Below, piece by piece: positions 9,258-16,804 of a stretch of DNA of 64,000 nt. The notes under the pieces were generated by a model. That model was not told the DNA's origin. It searched no databases and was given only the letters and a program-made list of their open reading frames with translations. The position numbers were made by a program, and so were the translations under genes. Origin of the DNA: an uncultured Bacteroidales bacterium (GTDB taxonomy: Bacteria; Bacteroidota; Bacteroidia; Bacteroidales; UBA932); NCBI GenBank assembly GCA_905233275.1, contig CAJODR010000004.1:62001-126000 (forward strand). Reading direction: 5' to 3'. Position 1 is the stretch's first letter. The number at the start of each line of letters is the position of its first letter.

Positions 9258-10430
9258 TCAGTCCTTGAACGGCTCAAGGATGGCGGACGCCTTTCCGGAA
9301 GCGGTGAAGGCACCCATGTCGTAGGAGTTCCAGGTTTCGCTTTTGCCGGTGTATTGCTTGATGGCGTTGGCGTCCTTATAGACTGCCGGGCGCCAGCCTC
9401 CGTATACTTCCGGCTCCCAGTAGAATACGCCTGCACAGCAGTCCAGGGCCTTTACCCTGGTGAGGAAGTCCTGGATTATTGTCTTGCCGGTGGTGGGATC
9501 CGACGCCTTGACGCCGATCTCGGAGACCATGACCTTGACGCCGTACTTGCTGCCGAGAGCCTTGACGCGGGTGGCGGCGGTTTCATTGCCCCATTCCCAG
9601 GTCTTGTCCTTGATTACCTGCGGATAGTGCGAGAGGGCGATCATGTCGAACTTGAGGCCCGCATTCTTCATTGCGGTGAACCACCAGTCGTTGTCGTCGT
9701 ATGCGTTGTTGAGGTGCGGCATCACGAGGGCTTTCGGGAATATGGCCTTGACGGCATTGTACCCCGCCATATAGAGTTTGGTGAAATTGGCGTATCCGCC
9801 GGAAATATTGCCGCTGGAATTCCACAGCTGCCCGGTCGGCCAGAGCATGCCGTTGCGCGTCTCGTTGCCGATCTGCACCCAGACGGGGCTGACATCTTTG
9901 GCTTTGAGGGCATTAAGCACCTCGGTAGTAAAGTCGCCCACGTGCTTCGCCATCTTGTCGATATCGCCGGAATCGCCTTTCCACGCCTCCGGAATCCCCT
10001 GCCTCGACGGATCGGTGAAGAAGTCGCTGTAGTGGAAGTCCACCATCACCGGCAGACCGGCCTCCGTGGCCCTTTTCGCAAGCGCGACCATATCGTCCTT
10101 GCCGCTCCAGCCATTGTAGGGATTGACCCATACGCGAAGGCGAATGGCGTTGACCCCCGTCTCCTTCAGCACGCTGTAAATATCCGCATTCGTCCCGTCG
10201 GCGAGCTTGAACTTCTTGCCGTCGTTTTCCATCTCGGACACCCAGCTGATATCAGCGCCAGTGGCGAATGCCGGTGCCTCAATCGTGGTCCCCGGATTAT
10301 CCTCGGGTTTTTCCGGTTCGTCCGGTGTGTCGGGCTTGTCAATAGGGATTACTATCGGTTCATTAGGTTCGTCGGAACACATGCCGGCCGTAAGAAACAG
10401 CGTGGCGGCGATAAGGATAAAGCGGTGCAT
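9258..10430 (-). CDS. GH53 endo-beta-1,4-galactanase lipoprotein
   Basis: The true start is the ATG at 10430; the track ORF extends into the tmRNA gene. The 390-aa product has a lipobox (FLTAGMC, Cys18), an acidic Pro-rich linker (DKPDTPDEPEKPEDNPG) and a GH53 barrel. Marks are GADISWVSEMENDG, INxIRLRVWVNPYNGW-like sequence near 95-108, WVQIGNET (Glu190, acid/base) and VMVSEIGVK (Glu304, nucleophile). It should cut beta-1,4-galactan side chains of pectic arabinogalactan at the cell surface. A MATE gene follows, and no SusCD pair lies nearby. Confidence 0.92.
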   Translation of the reverse strand: MHRFILIAATLFLTAGMCSDEPNEPIVIPIDKPDTPDEPEKPEDNPGTTIEAPAFATGADISWVSEMENDGKKFKLADGTNADIYSVLKETGVNAIRLRVWVNPYNGWSGKDDMVALAKRATEAGLPVMVDFHYSDFFTDPSRQGIPEAWKGDSGDIDKMAKHVGDFTTEVLNALKAKDVSPVWVQIGNETRNGMLWPTGQLWNSSGNISGGYANFTKLYMAGYNAVKAIFPKALVMPHLNNAYDDNDWWFTAMKNAGLKFDMIALSHYPQVIKDKTWEWGNETAATRVKALGSKYGVKVMVSEIGVKASDPTTGKTIIQDFLTRVKALDCCAGVFYWEPEVYGGWRPAVYKDANAIKQYTGKSETWNSYDMGAFTASGKASAILEPFKD

Positions 10431-10450
10431 GATAATTCGTTTAATAGTCT

Positions 10451-10470
10451 GCAAATTTAACAAAATTTGC
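10451..10470. promoter_or_regulatory. Palindrome between GH53 and tmRNA containing facing promoter elements
   Basis: GCAAATTTAACAAAATTTGC has 8-bp arms around AACA. Its left arm supplies a minus-strand TAAATTTG (-7 for GH53, 10452-10459) and its right arm the TTTG -33 of the tmRNA gene (10466-10469). The symmetry may be a by-product of facing promoter elements or a real operator. Confidence 0.5.
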
Positions 10471-10497
10471 CAATATTCCGAAAAAGCTATATCTTTG
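10466..10497 (+). promoter_or_regulatory. Promoter of ssrA
   Basis: TTTG (10466-10469), a 20-nt spacer, then TATCTTTG (10490-10497), a consensus Bacteroidota promoter. The mature tmRNA begins 13 nt downstream. Confidence 0.8.
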
Positions 10498-10509
10498 CGC
10501 CCACTATCC

Positions 10510-10910
10510 GGGGATGTACTGGTTTTGACAGCGTTGACGCGGACAGTAAGCACGCCGGGCGTCGGGACCTTGCCCGTTAATCCCAGATCCCAAACTACAG
10601 TTGCCAACCGCAACAATTTTGCACTCGCTGCTTAATCTGGCTCAGCCGATTAGCTTAATCCGGGACGCCTAGGCTGCGCCCCCGACGAGTATCCCTCGGA
10701 ATTTCCGCCCGTTATCTTCCGGCCCAGGGGTATCATCAAGAACGGGATGCACCGGCAGACTCCTTTAAAGCCGGCCAAGACCCCAAAGGATAAGGTTGTG
10801 CTCCGCCCGTCATCCGGCAGTCCCCTCCCGACAATCAAAGGATGAATAAGCGTGTAGAAAGCTGCCTGTAGCGGCGTTTGGACGGCGGTTCGACTCCGCC
10901 CATCTCCACA
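10510..10910 (+). ncRNA. ssrA: Transfer-messenger RNA (tmRNA)
   Basis: The 5' end GGGGATGTACTGGTTTTGAC and 3' end GGTTCGACTCCGCCCATCTCC form the tRNA-like acceptor and T arm (GGGGATG pairs with CATCTCC with one wobble). The tag frame is GCC AAC CGC AAC AAT TTT GCA CTC GCT GCT TAA at 10603-10635, giving ANRNNFALAA, a degradation tag ending in the standard ALAA. The 3' CCA is not encoded (ACA follows). It rescues stalled ribosomes with SmpB. A consensus promoter lies before it and a strong terminator directly after. Confidence 0.95.
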
Positions 10911-10940
10911 AAAAGAGTCCCCGGCCGGGGACTCTTTTTG
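10910..10940 (+). terminator. Rho-independent terminator of ssrA
   Basis: AAAAAGAGTCCCC-GGCC-GGGGACTCTTTTT is a near-perfect hairpin ending in a T run, starting at the tmRNA 3' end. Confidence 0.9.
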
Positions 10941-11063
10941 TGGAGATAAATGTCTACCGACAGGCAGGGGACCTAATTCCCCTGCAACCCTTTGGCCCAC
11001 ACTGGCTTACACCACACTACCGTCGGCTCGCGACAGTCCCTTATTTGTGGACGGAGCCTTGAA

Positions 11064-11103
11064 AAACAGCTGTTTGTCCACAAAAGATGCCTGTTTTGTG
11101 GAC
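11064..11103 (-). terminator. Structured end of the TPR-MBL operon
   Basis: GTCCACAAAA (11076-11085) and TTTTGTGGAC (11094-11103) form a perfect 10-bp stem with an 8-nt loop. Directly beside it (11064-11075) is the 12-bp palindrome AAACAGCTGTTT. Read on the minus strand, the stem and then the palindrome with its T run follow the original stop codon of the MBL gene, consistent with a terminator. A third TTGTGGAC copy occurs near 11045. Confidence 0.5.
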
Positions 11104-11119
11104 AGAAGGGCATTGACGA

Positions 11120-11919
11120 CTACAGGATGAGCAGGGGGGTGGGGATGCCGCGGGGGAGGATGCGGAGGGAGGTGGTAGGGACGTCGGAAGAGGAGACACC
11201 AGATACGGCGGCGAGGGCGGCGGAGGCGGTGTTGTAGGCGAGGGTGGGGGTGTTGTTTTCGGCGGAGAGGTGGCAGAGGAAGATGTTGCGGAGGCCGGGG
11301 TGCCAGAAGGAGTGGATGGCGGCGGCGCAGTCTGGCCGGCGTCGCGGAAGATGCGCTGTTTGAGCTCAGGGGGGTAGCTGCCGCCGAGGAGCATGTCGAT
11401 GTCGTAGTTGGATTCGATGACGACGGTGTCGGCCTGGCGGGAGAACTCCATGGCTTCTTTGGGGACGCTGCCGAGGTCGGTCATGAGGACGAAACGGTGG
11501 TCACCGAGAGTGATGGCGTAGCCGACGGTGTCACCGGCATCGTGGGAGACCTGGAAGTAGCGGGCGGAGATGCCGGGGGCGACTTCGTTCCATTTGCCTT
11601 TTGCGAGGACGCGACGGCAGGGGGCGATATGCTCAGCCGTGGCGAAATGAGTGGACAGAATCACGTGCTGCCGATCTGTAGCCCAGACCGGGAGTGAAAG
11701 GCGTTTGCAGTATGCGCCGAGATGGCGAATGTGATCGAGGTGCTCATGCGTCACAAGCACACCTGCTATGCGATCGAGACCGATTCCGTACTGTTCCAAG
11801 ACAGTTTTCATCTTCCGGACGCTGACACCTGCGTCGATGAGGACTGCTTTGCCCGAGGGCCCCTCGAGGTAGTAGCAGTTGCCGCAACTGCCGGAAGTGA
11901 AACTGAGAAACCTGGCCAT
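11120..11919 (-). pseudogene. Frameshifted MBL-fold hydrolase (WalJ/YycJ-like)
   Basis: The start MARFLSFTSGSCGNCYYLEG, the metal motif THEHLDHI and the later VSHDAGDTVGY and LMTDLGS are those of YycJ/WalJ-type metallo-beta-lactamase-fold nucleases. After LKQRIFRDAGQ the annotated frame becomes a Pro/Ser/Thr-rich run ending at 11041, which is not protein-like. In the +1 frame the family C-terminus is intact (DCAAAIHSFWHPGLRN, then IFLCHLSAENNTP) and ends at the TAG at 11120-11122. The frames meet at about 11332/11333, where the usual GHLSND motif is shortened to G-H-D, consistent with a 10-nt deletion. The start overlaps the TPR stop by 1 nt (TAATG). Real mutation or assembly error cannot be told here. 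Confidence 0.8.
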
Positions 11920-13910
11920 TACTGCTGAAGCGAATCTTTTTCACAGTAACGGGCAATGACGCTGTAGGAATCCTCCTCGCCCAGCTCACCGGCACGGGAG
12001 AGGTCTATGCAGCCTTTTTCCTTGTCCTTTAAATAAATTAGCACCAGCCCGCGGTTGAAATATGCGTCTGCAAGAGCGGGATAAAGATTGATCGCCTTCG
12101 TGTAGTACTCTATCGCCTCAATATAGGCAGACGACAGCACCGACAGGTTGCCGAGACCATACTGAATCCACGGGATATCCGGGAGAATAGCCTCGGCCGC
12201 CTTCAGGTCCTCGATCGCCTCGGAATAGTCATACGTCCGCACCACCTTGTCGCTGACACGGGCGCGCGTGCGGCCTTTTTCGTCGAGAGACAGGGACTGG
12301 ACATTGCTCTCCATTGAGGAGATGAATTCGATCATTTCGGAGCGGAGGGCGGCCCTGTTCATCAGATAAAACGCCTTGTAATAAGGCTCGTATGCATCGG
12401 AAGGCGGAGCGTCAATCGCGGAAGAATATTCGTTGAGGGCGGAACTGTACTGCTTCTTTTCCAGATCGTCCAGGGCCGCTACAAAGTGCTTCATGGCCTC
12501 GGAATCTATCGTCATTCCTCCCGGAAGAATCGGATCGTCCTGAGAAGAAAGCCCCTTTGAAGTCACGCTGACAGGGACGGGCAGCTGGTCGAGAAAACGG
12601 TCAACCAAAGGATTCTCGTAACGGGTCCTGAGGGCGACCGAAGCATTGTCCCTCTCGAGGCTGAAGCGGAACTTGTAGAGCGGCTTGAGCCGAACGTCGA
12701 CGTCGCGGTACTGAAGCATCTCGTTGTCGAAATCATGACGCGCGAAATCGGCATCCAGCGCCAGCAGGCGGTCGAATGTGCCTGTAGTGTCCGCGAGGGA
12801 TGCACCTCCGGCGGCATTTCTGGCCCGATACTCCTTGACCTTTTCCTCCGCAATGGCGTAGTCCCGCCTGGAAGCCCTGGTCTGCCCCAGCTTCAGCTCC
12901 ACCCAGGAGCGATTGAGGTACGCCTTGGCGAAATCCGGATACAGCTCGATCGCCTTGGAATAATCGTCCAGGGCATCCTCCCAATGCTCCATTGCGAGGA
13001 ATATGGCCGCGCGGTTGTAGTACGCGAGGACATTGCCCTGATTGATAGCGATGACGCGGTCCATGTCGTCGAGAGCCTGGTCCAACTCCCCTACCCTGGC
13101 GTAGATGAGGCTGCGGTTGTAGAGCGTGAGCGCATTGCCGGGCTCGAGCTCGAGGACGCGGTTGAGGTCGGCCATCGCCTCGTTGAGATTGTCCTTTTCA
13201 TAATAAAGAAGCGCCCTGTTGAAATACGCCAGTGAATTGAGCGAATCCAACGAAATCGCCTGGTCGAGGTCGGCAATAGCGAGATCGTACCGCTGCTGCT
13301 GGGCATAAAGGCGTCCCCGGCGGACGAATCCCTCCGGATCGAAGCGGTCCAGCTTGATCGCCCGGTTGTAGTCGTCCAGCGCCTTCAAAGTATCCCCGAG
13401 GAACAGGTGCGACGCTCCCCTATTATCCCGCGGCTCCTTACGGATATACTTGTCGAAGTCCTTTACCGCCTCCTCGAAGCGCTGCGAGAGGAAGTAGGTA
13501 ACACCCCTTGTAAAGTACAGGCCGATATAGCCCGGCCTGAGCGAAATCGCCCTCTCAAGGTCTCCCAGGGCCTCATCGTAGCGCTCAAACCGACCATACG
13601 TAATAGCCCTGTAATGGTATCCGGAAGTGAATACCGGATTGATCTTCACGGACTTGTCGAAGTCGCGGTGGGCGCCGCGGATGTCGCCGAGATTGTACTT
13701 TGCGATACCCCGGTAGAAGTATGTCACGTGGTCCGTGGTATCGAGCATCGCGAGGATATTGAAATTGTCAATGGCCTCCTTGTACTTGCCGTCGTTGAGG
13801 GCCATGATGCCGGCGCGGGTGAAATGGTCCTTGTCATACTGGGCCCGCGCAGGGACCAGCAGCATGAGGAGGAATGCCGCCGCCGTGAAAAATTTCCGAA
13901 TATCCGTCAA
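11919..13910 (-). CDS. Secreted TPR-repeat protein
   Basis: The 663-aa protein has a signal peptide (KFFTAAAFLLMLLVPARAQ) and about nine consecutive N-terminal TPR units, recognisable from repeats such as AYYNRAAIFLAMEHWEDALDDYSKAIEL. A less regular middle region (about 385-480) follows, then a further TPR pair near the C-terminus (AYIEAIEYYTKAINLYPALADAYFNRG). It is likely a periplasmic scaffold binding protein partners; no enzyme motif is visible. The start codon appears to be TTG at 13910, and the next Met lies inside the signal sequence. The stop overlaps the start of the MBL gene, so the two are co-transcribed. Confidence 0.85.
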   Translation of the reverse strand: MTDIRKFFTAAAFLLMLLVPARAQYDKDHFTRAGIMALNDGKYKEAIDNFNILAMLDTTDHVTYFYRGIAKYNLGDIRGAHRDFDKSVKINPVFTSGYHYRAITYGRFERYDEALGDLERAISLRPGYIGLYFTRGVTYFLSQRFEEAVKDFDKYIRKEPRDNRGASHLFLGDTLKALDDYNRAIKLDRFDPEGFVRRGRLYAQQQRYDLAIADLDQAISLDSLNSLAYFNRALLYYEKDNLNEAMADLNRVLELEPGNALTLYNRSLIYARVGELDQALDDMDRVIAINQGNVLAYYNRAAIFLAMEHWEDALDDYSKAIELYPDFAKAYLNRSWVELKLGQTRASRRDYAIAEEKVKEYRARNAAGGASLADTTGTFDRLLALDADFARHDFDNEMLQYRDVDVRLKPLYKFRFSLERDNASVALRTRYENPLVDRFLDQLPVPVSVTSKGLSSQDDPILPGGMTIDSEAMKHFVAALDDLEKKQYSSALNEYSSAIDAPPSDAYEPYYKAFYLMNRAALRSEMIEFISSMESNVQSLSLDEKGRTRARVSDKVVRTYDYSEAIEDLKAAEAILPDIPWIQYGLGNLSVLSSAYIEAIEYYTKAINLYPALADAYFNRGLVLIYLKDKEKGCIDLSRAGELGEEDSYSVIARYCEKDSLQQ

Positions 13911-13916
13911 AATGCC

Positions 13917-13943
13917 TATTTTTGTAAGTTAATAGCAAAGATA
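13917..13943. promoter_or_regulatory. Divergent -7 elements between TPR gene and envelope operon
   Basis: Plus strand TATTTTTG at 13917-13924 lies 29 nt before the GTG of the M28-like gene. Minus strand TATCTTTG (CAAAGATA at 13936-13943) precedes the TPR gene. I see no convincing -33 boxes at the proper spacing. Confidence 0.5.
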
Positions 13944-13953
13944 AACATTTATC

Positions 13954-14952
13954 GTGCCTCTCCGAAGGGTTTTTCAAAATATTTTCATCGCAGCCGCGTT
14001 TCTCCTTGCTTCCGCCGGGGCTTCAGCCCAGGTGAGCTACACCATCAGCACCCGCAACGGAGTATCCCGCATCCGCGAATCCCAGCTCAGCGACGACATC
14101 GAATTCCTGAGCGGAGAGCGCTGCGCCGGCCGCAAGACAGGCACACAGGGCAACTTCGTGGCCGCCGCGATGATAAGTTCCCGCTTCTCCTCCCTCGGCA
14201 TGAAGCCTTTCGGCGAATCCTTCACCCTCACTTTCGAGACATCGGAAGGCTCGTCGGGGCGCAATATCGCCGGCTTTTTCCCCGGCAGCGGTGACGGGTA
14301 CGTCATCGTCGGCGCCTCATTCGACGGACTCGGCGTATTCGACGGCACCCTCTACCCGGGGGCGGACTGCAACGCTTCCGGAGTCTCCGCCATGCTCGCC
14401 ATCGGCGAAGCCATTCACTACATGAATTCCCTCGGCAGGACTTTCTCGCGCAATATCATACTCGTCGCCTTCGACGCCAGACAGCTCAACCTGGCGGGCT
14501 CGGGGGCCTTCATGAAGGTGCTCGCCGACGGCCGTCTCGTCAATCCGGTAAGCGGCAAAACAGTCCTCCCCCGCGACGTCTCCCTCATGGTCAACCTCGA
14601 CCAGCTGGGCTCCGTCACGGTGCCATTCGGCAGCCGGCCGGACTACCTGATAATGCTCTCCGCAGGCACCGACGGCTCGTCCCGCTCCGCACTCCTCTCC
14701 GCCAACCGGGAGGACGGGACGGGGCTCGACATCGCATTCGACTACTACGGGAGCAAGGACTTCACGAGGCTGTTTTTCACGCGGATATGCGACCAGAGGG
14801 CATTCCTCGAGAGCGGCATCCGTTCGGTGATGTTCACCTCCGGCATCACCCTCAACAACAACAAATCCACCGACACACTTTCAACAATAGATATCCCCAC
14901 CCTCCGCAAGAGGGTCGTACTCATATACTACTGGCTGAGCCGATACATATAA
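13954..14952 (+). CDS. M28-like secreted protein with lost zinc site (pseudoenzyme)
   Basis: The 332-aa protein starts at GTG and has a signal peptide ending ASAGASAQ. The fold matches secreted M28 aminopeptidases: FLSGERCAGRKTGTQGN, then IVGASFDGLG, YPGADCNASG, VAFDARQLNLAGS, NLDQLG and FTSGITLNNNKSTDT. In active M28 enzymes these positions read AHYD, GADDN, D-EE-GLxGS, NLD and H before TPSDT. Here they are Ser122, Cys139, Arg176/Gln177, Asp216 and Asn, so four of five metal ligands and the catalytic Glu are gone. It is probably a binding or scaffold protein. First gene of a seven-gene plus-strand operon, 1 nt before the ABC exporter. Confidence 0.85.
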   Translation: MPLRRVFQNIFIAAAFLLASAGASAQVSYTISTRNGVSRIRESQLSDDIEFLSGERCAGRKTGTQGNFVAAAMISSRFSSLGMKPFGESFTLTFETSEGSSGRNIAGFFPGSGDGYVIVGASFDGLGVFDGTLYPGADCNASGVSAMLAIGEAIHYMNSLGRTFSRNIILVAFDARQLNLAGSGAFMKVLADGRLVNPVSGKTVLPRDVSLMVNLDQLGSVTVPFGSRPDYLIMLSAGTDGSSRSALLSANREDGTGLDIAFDYYGSKDFTRLFFTRICDQRAFLESGIRSVMFTSGITLNNNKSTDTLSTIDIPTLRKRVVLIYYWLSRYI

Positions 14953-14953
14953 T

Positions 14954-16804
14954 ATGAAAGAATTCTTCAGACTGCTTCGCGAATACGTGTCGCCCTACAA
15001 GAAATACGTAGGGTGGTCCGTAGTGCTGAACATACTTTCCGCGGTATTCAACGTGTTCTCGTTCTCCTTCATCATCCCGATGCTCAACATCCTCTTCGGG
15101 CTGGAGACCCAGGTGTACGAATTCATCCCCTGGGGCAGCGCGGGATACAGTTTCAAGGAGCTCCTGATCAACAACGCCTACTGGTACGTCGGCGACTTCA
15201 TCGCCCGCCACGGTGCGATCAACACGCTGTTCATGCTATCCGGACTAGTCGCTTTCATGACGCTCCTCAAGACCGCCTGCTACTTCGGCTCCAGCGCGGT
15301 CATGGTCCCGATCCGCACCGGCGTCGTCAAGGACATCCGCCTCAAGGTTTACAACAAGATTCTCGCACTCCCGATCGGATTCTTCTCGCAGGAGCGCAAG
15401 GGTGACATCATCGCGAGGATGTCCGGCGATGTCAATGAGGTCGAGACGTCCATCACCTCCTCCATCGACCTCCTCGTCAAGAACCCGATTCTCATCATCA
15501 TCTATTTCGGTACGCTGCTGTATATCAGCCCGTCCCTGACTCTGTTCACGGTGATATTCGCCCCCATATTCATCTGGATCATGGGTGTGATCGGAAGGAC
15601 CCTCAAGCGCAAGTCCCTCGAGGCCCAGAGCCTCTGGAGCGACACCATGGCGCAGGTCGAGGAGACCCTCGGCGGCCTCCGCGTCGTCAAGGCCTTCAAC
15701 GCCGAAAAGAAGATGTCCTCCCGCTTCGAGGGCGTCACCGATTCGATGAAGAAAAAGACCGCCCGCGTATTTCTGCGCCAGGTTCTTGCCCACCCCGTGA
15801 GCGAATTTCTCGGCACTGTGATGATTGTCATCGTGCTCTGCTTCGGCGGTGCGCTCATTCTCCGCGGGAAGGGATTCCTCGGAGAGGATTTCATCGACGC
15901 TCCGACATTCATCTTCTTCATGGTGATCCTCTACAGCGTCATCGCCCCGATCAAGGAGCTCGCCAAGGCCATCTACGCCATTCCGAAAGGCCTCGCCTCC
16001 ATGGAGCGAATCAACAAGATCCTCGACGCCGTCAACACCATCCAGGATCCCGCCGAGCCGCTTGAGACCGGCGAATTCACCGACAGCATCCGCTTCGAAA
16101 ATGTCTCCTTCACCTACGAGGACGGCAAGAACGTGCTCACCGGCATCGACCTCACCATCAAGAAGGGCAAGATGGTCGCCATAGTCGGCGAATCCGGTGC
16201 CGGCAAATCCACCCTCGTCGACCTGATTCCCCGCTTCTACGACGTTACGGAGGGGCGGATACTCATCGACGGCAAGGACATAAGGAGCCTGCGCGTAAAG
16301 GATCTGCGCGAGCTCATGGGCAATGTCAACCAGGATCCCATCCTGTTCAACGATTCAGTTTACGGCAATATAGCATTCGGCGTCGAGAACGCCTCCATGG
16401 AGAGTGTCCGGGAGGCCGCAAGGATAGCCAATGCCGAAGAATTCATTCTCGAGAAGGAAGAAGGTTACGACTCCAACATCGGAGACCGCGGCGTCAAGCT
16501 TTCCGGCGGCCAGCGCCAGAGACTGTCCATCGCCCGCGCCATTCTCAAGAATCCTCCCATCCTCATCCTCGACGAGGCCACGGCGTCGCTCGACACCCAG
16601 TCCGAGCGCATCGTCCAGGAGGCCCTCGACCGCCTGATGTCGTCGAGGACCACCATCGCCATCGCTCACCGTCTGTCGACCGTCAGGAACGCCGACGAGA
16701 TCATCGTCCTCCACGAGGGACGCATCGTCGAACGCGGCCGGCACGAGGAGCTCATCGCCCTTGGAGGCTACTACAAACGACTTTATGACATGCAGAGCCT
16801 GTAA
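14954..16804 (+). CDS. MsbA-like ABC transporter, fused permease and ATPase
   Basis: This 616-aa type IV ABC half-transporter has six N-terminal helices, with the coupling-region motif LPIGFFSQERKGDIIARMSGDVNEVE, and a C-terminal ATPase domain. The ATPase shows Walker A GESGAGKST, the signature LSGGQRQR, Walker B ILILDEATASLD and the H-loop IAHRLST. It works as a homodimer in the inner membrane. Length and domain order fit MsbA-type lipid or glycolipid exporters; multidrug export is the alternative. It follows the M28-like gene by 1 nt and its TAA overlaps the next ATG, so an envelope role is likely. Confidence 0.9.
   Translation: MKEFFRLLREYVSPYKKYVGWSVVLNILSAVFNVFSFSFIIPMLNILFGLETQVYEFIPWGSAGYSFKELLINNAYWYVGDFIARHGAINTLFMLSGLVAFMTLLKTACYFGSSAVMVPIRTGVVKDIRLKVYNKILALPIGFFSQERKGDIIARMSGDVNEVETSITSSIDLLVKNPILIIIYFGTLLYISPSLTLFTVIFAPIFIWIMGVIGRTLKRKSLEAQSLWSDTMAQVEETLGGLRVVKAFNAEKKMSSRFEGVTDSMKKKTARVFLRQVLAHPVSEFLGTVMIVIVLCFGGALILRGKGFLGEDFIDAPTFIFFMVILYSVIAPIKELAKAIYAIPKGLASMERINKILDAVNTIQDPAEPLETGEFTDSIRFENVSFTYEDGKNVLTGIDLTIKKGKMVAIVGESGAGKSTLVDLIPRFYDVTEGRILIDGKDIRSLRVKDLRELMGNVNQDPILFNDSVYGNIAFGVENASMESVREAARIANAEEFILEKEEGYDSNIGDRGVKLSGGQRQRLSIARAILKNPPILILDEATASLDTQSERIVQEALDRLMSSRTTIAIAHRLSTVRNADEIIVLHEGRIVERGRHEELIALGGYYKRLYDMQSL

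Noticed and set aside
10650-11000. 116-aa minus-strand ORF
   Set aside because: Lies across the tmRNA gene and its terminator on the opposite strand; not coding.
11041-11331. Pro/Ser/Thr-rich C-terminal tail of the MBL ORF as a real domain
   Set aside because: The +1 frame over the same bases encodes the true family C-terminus, so the tail is frameshift product.
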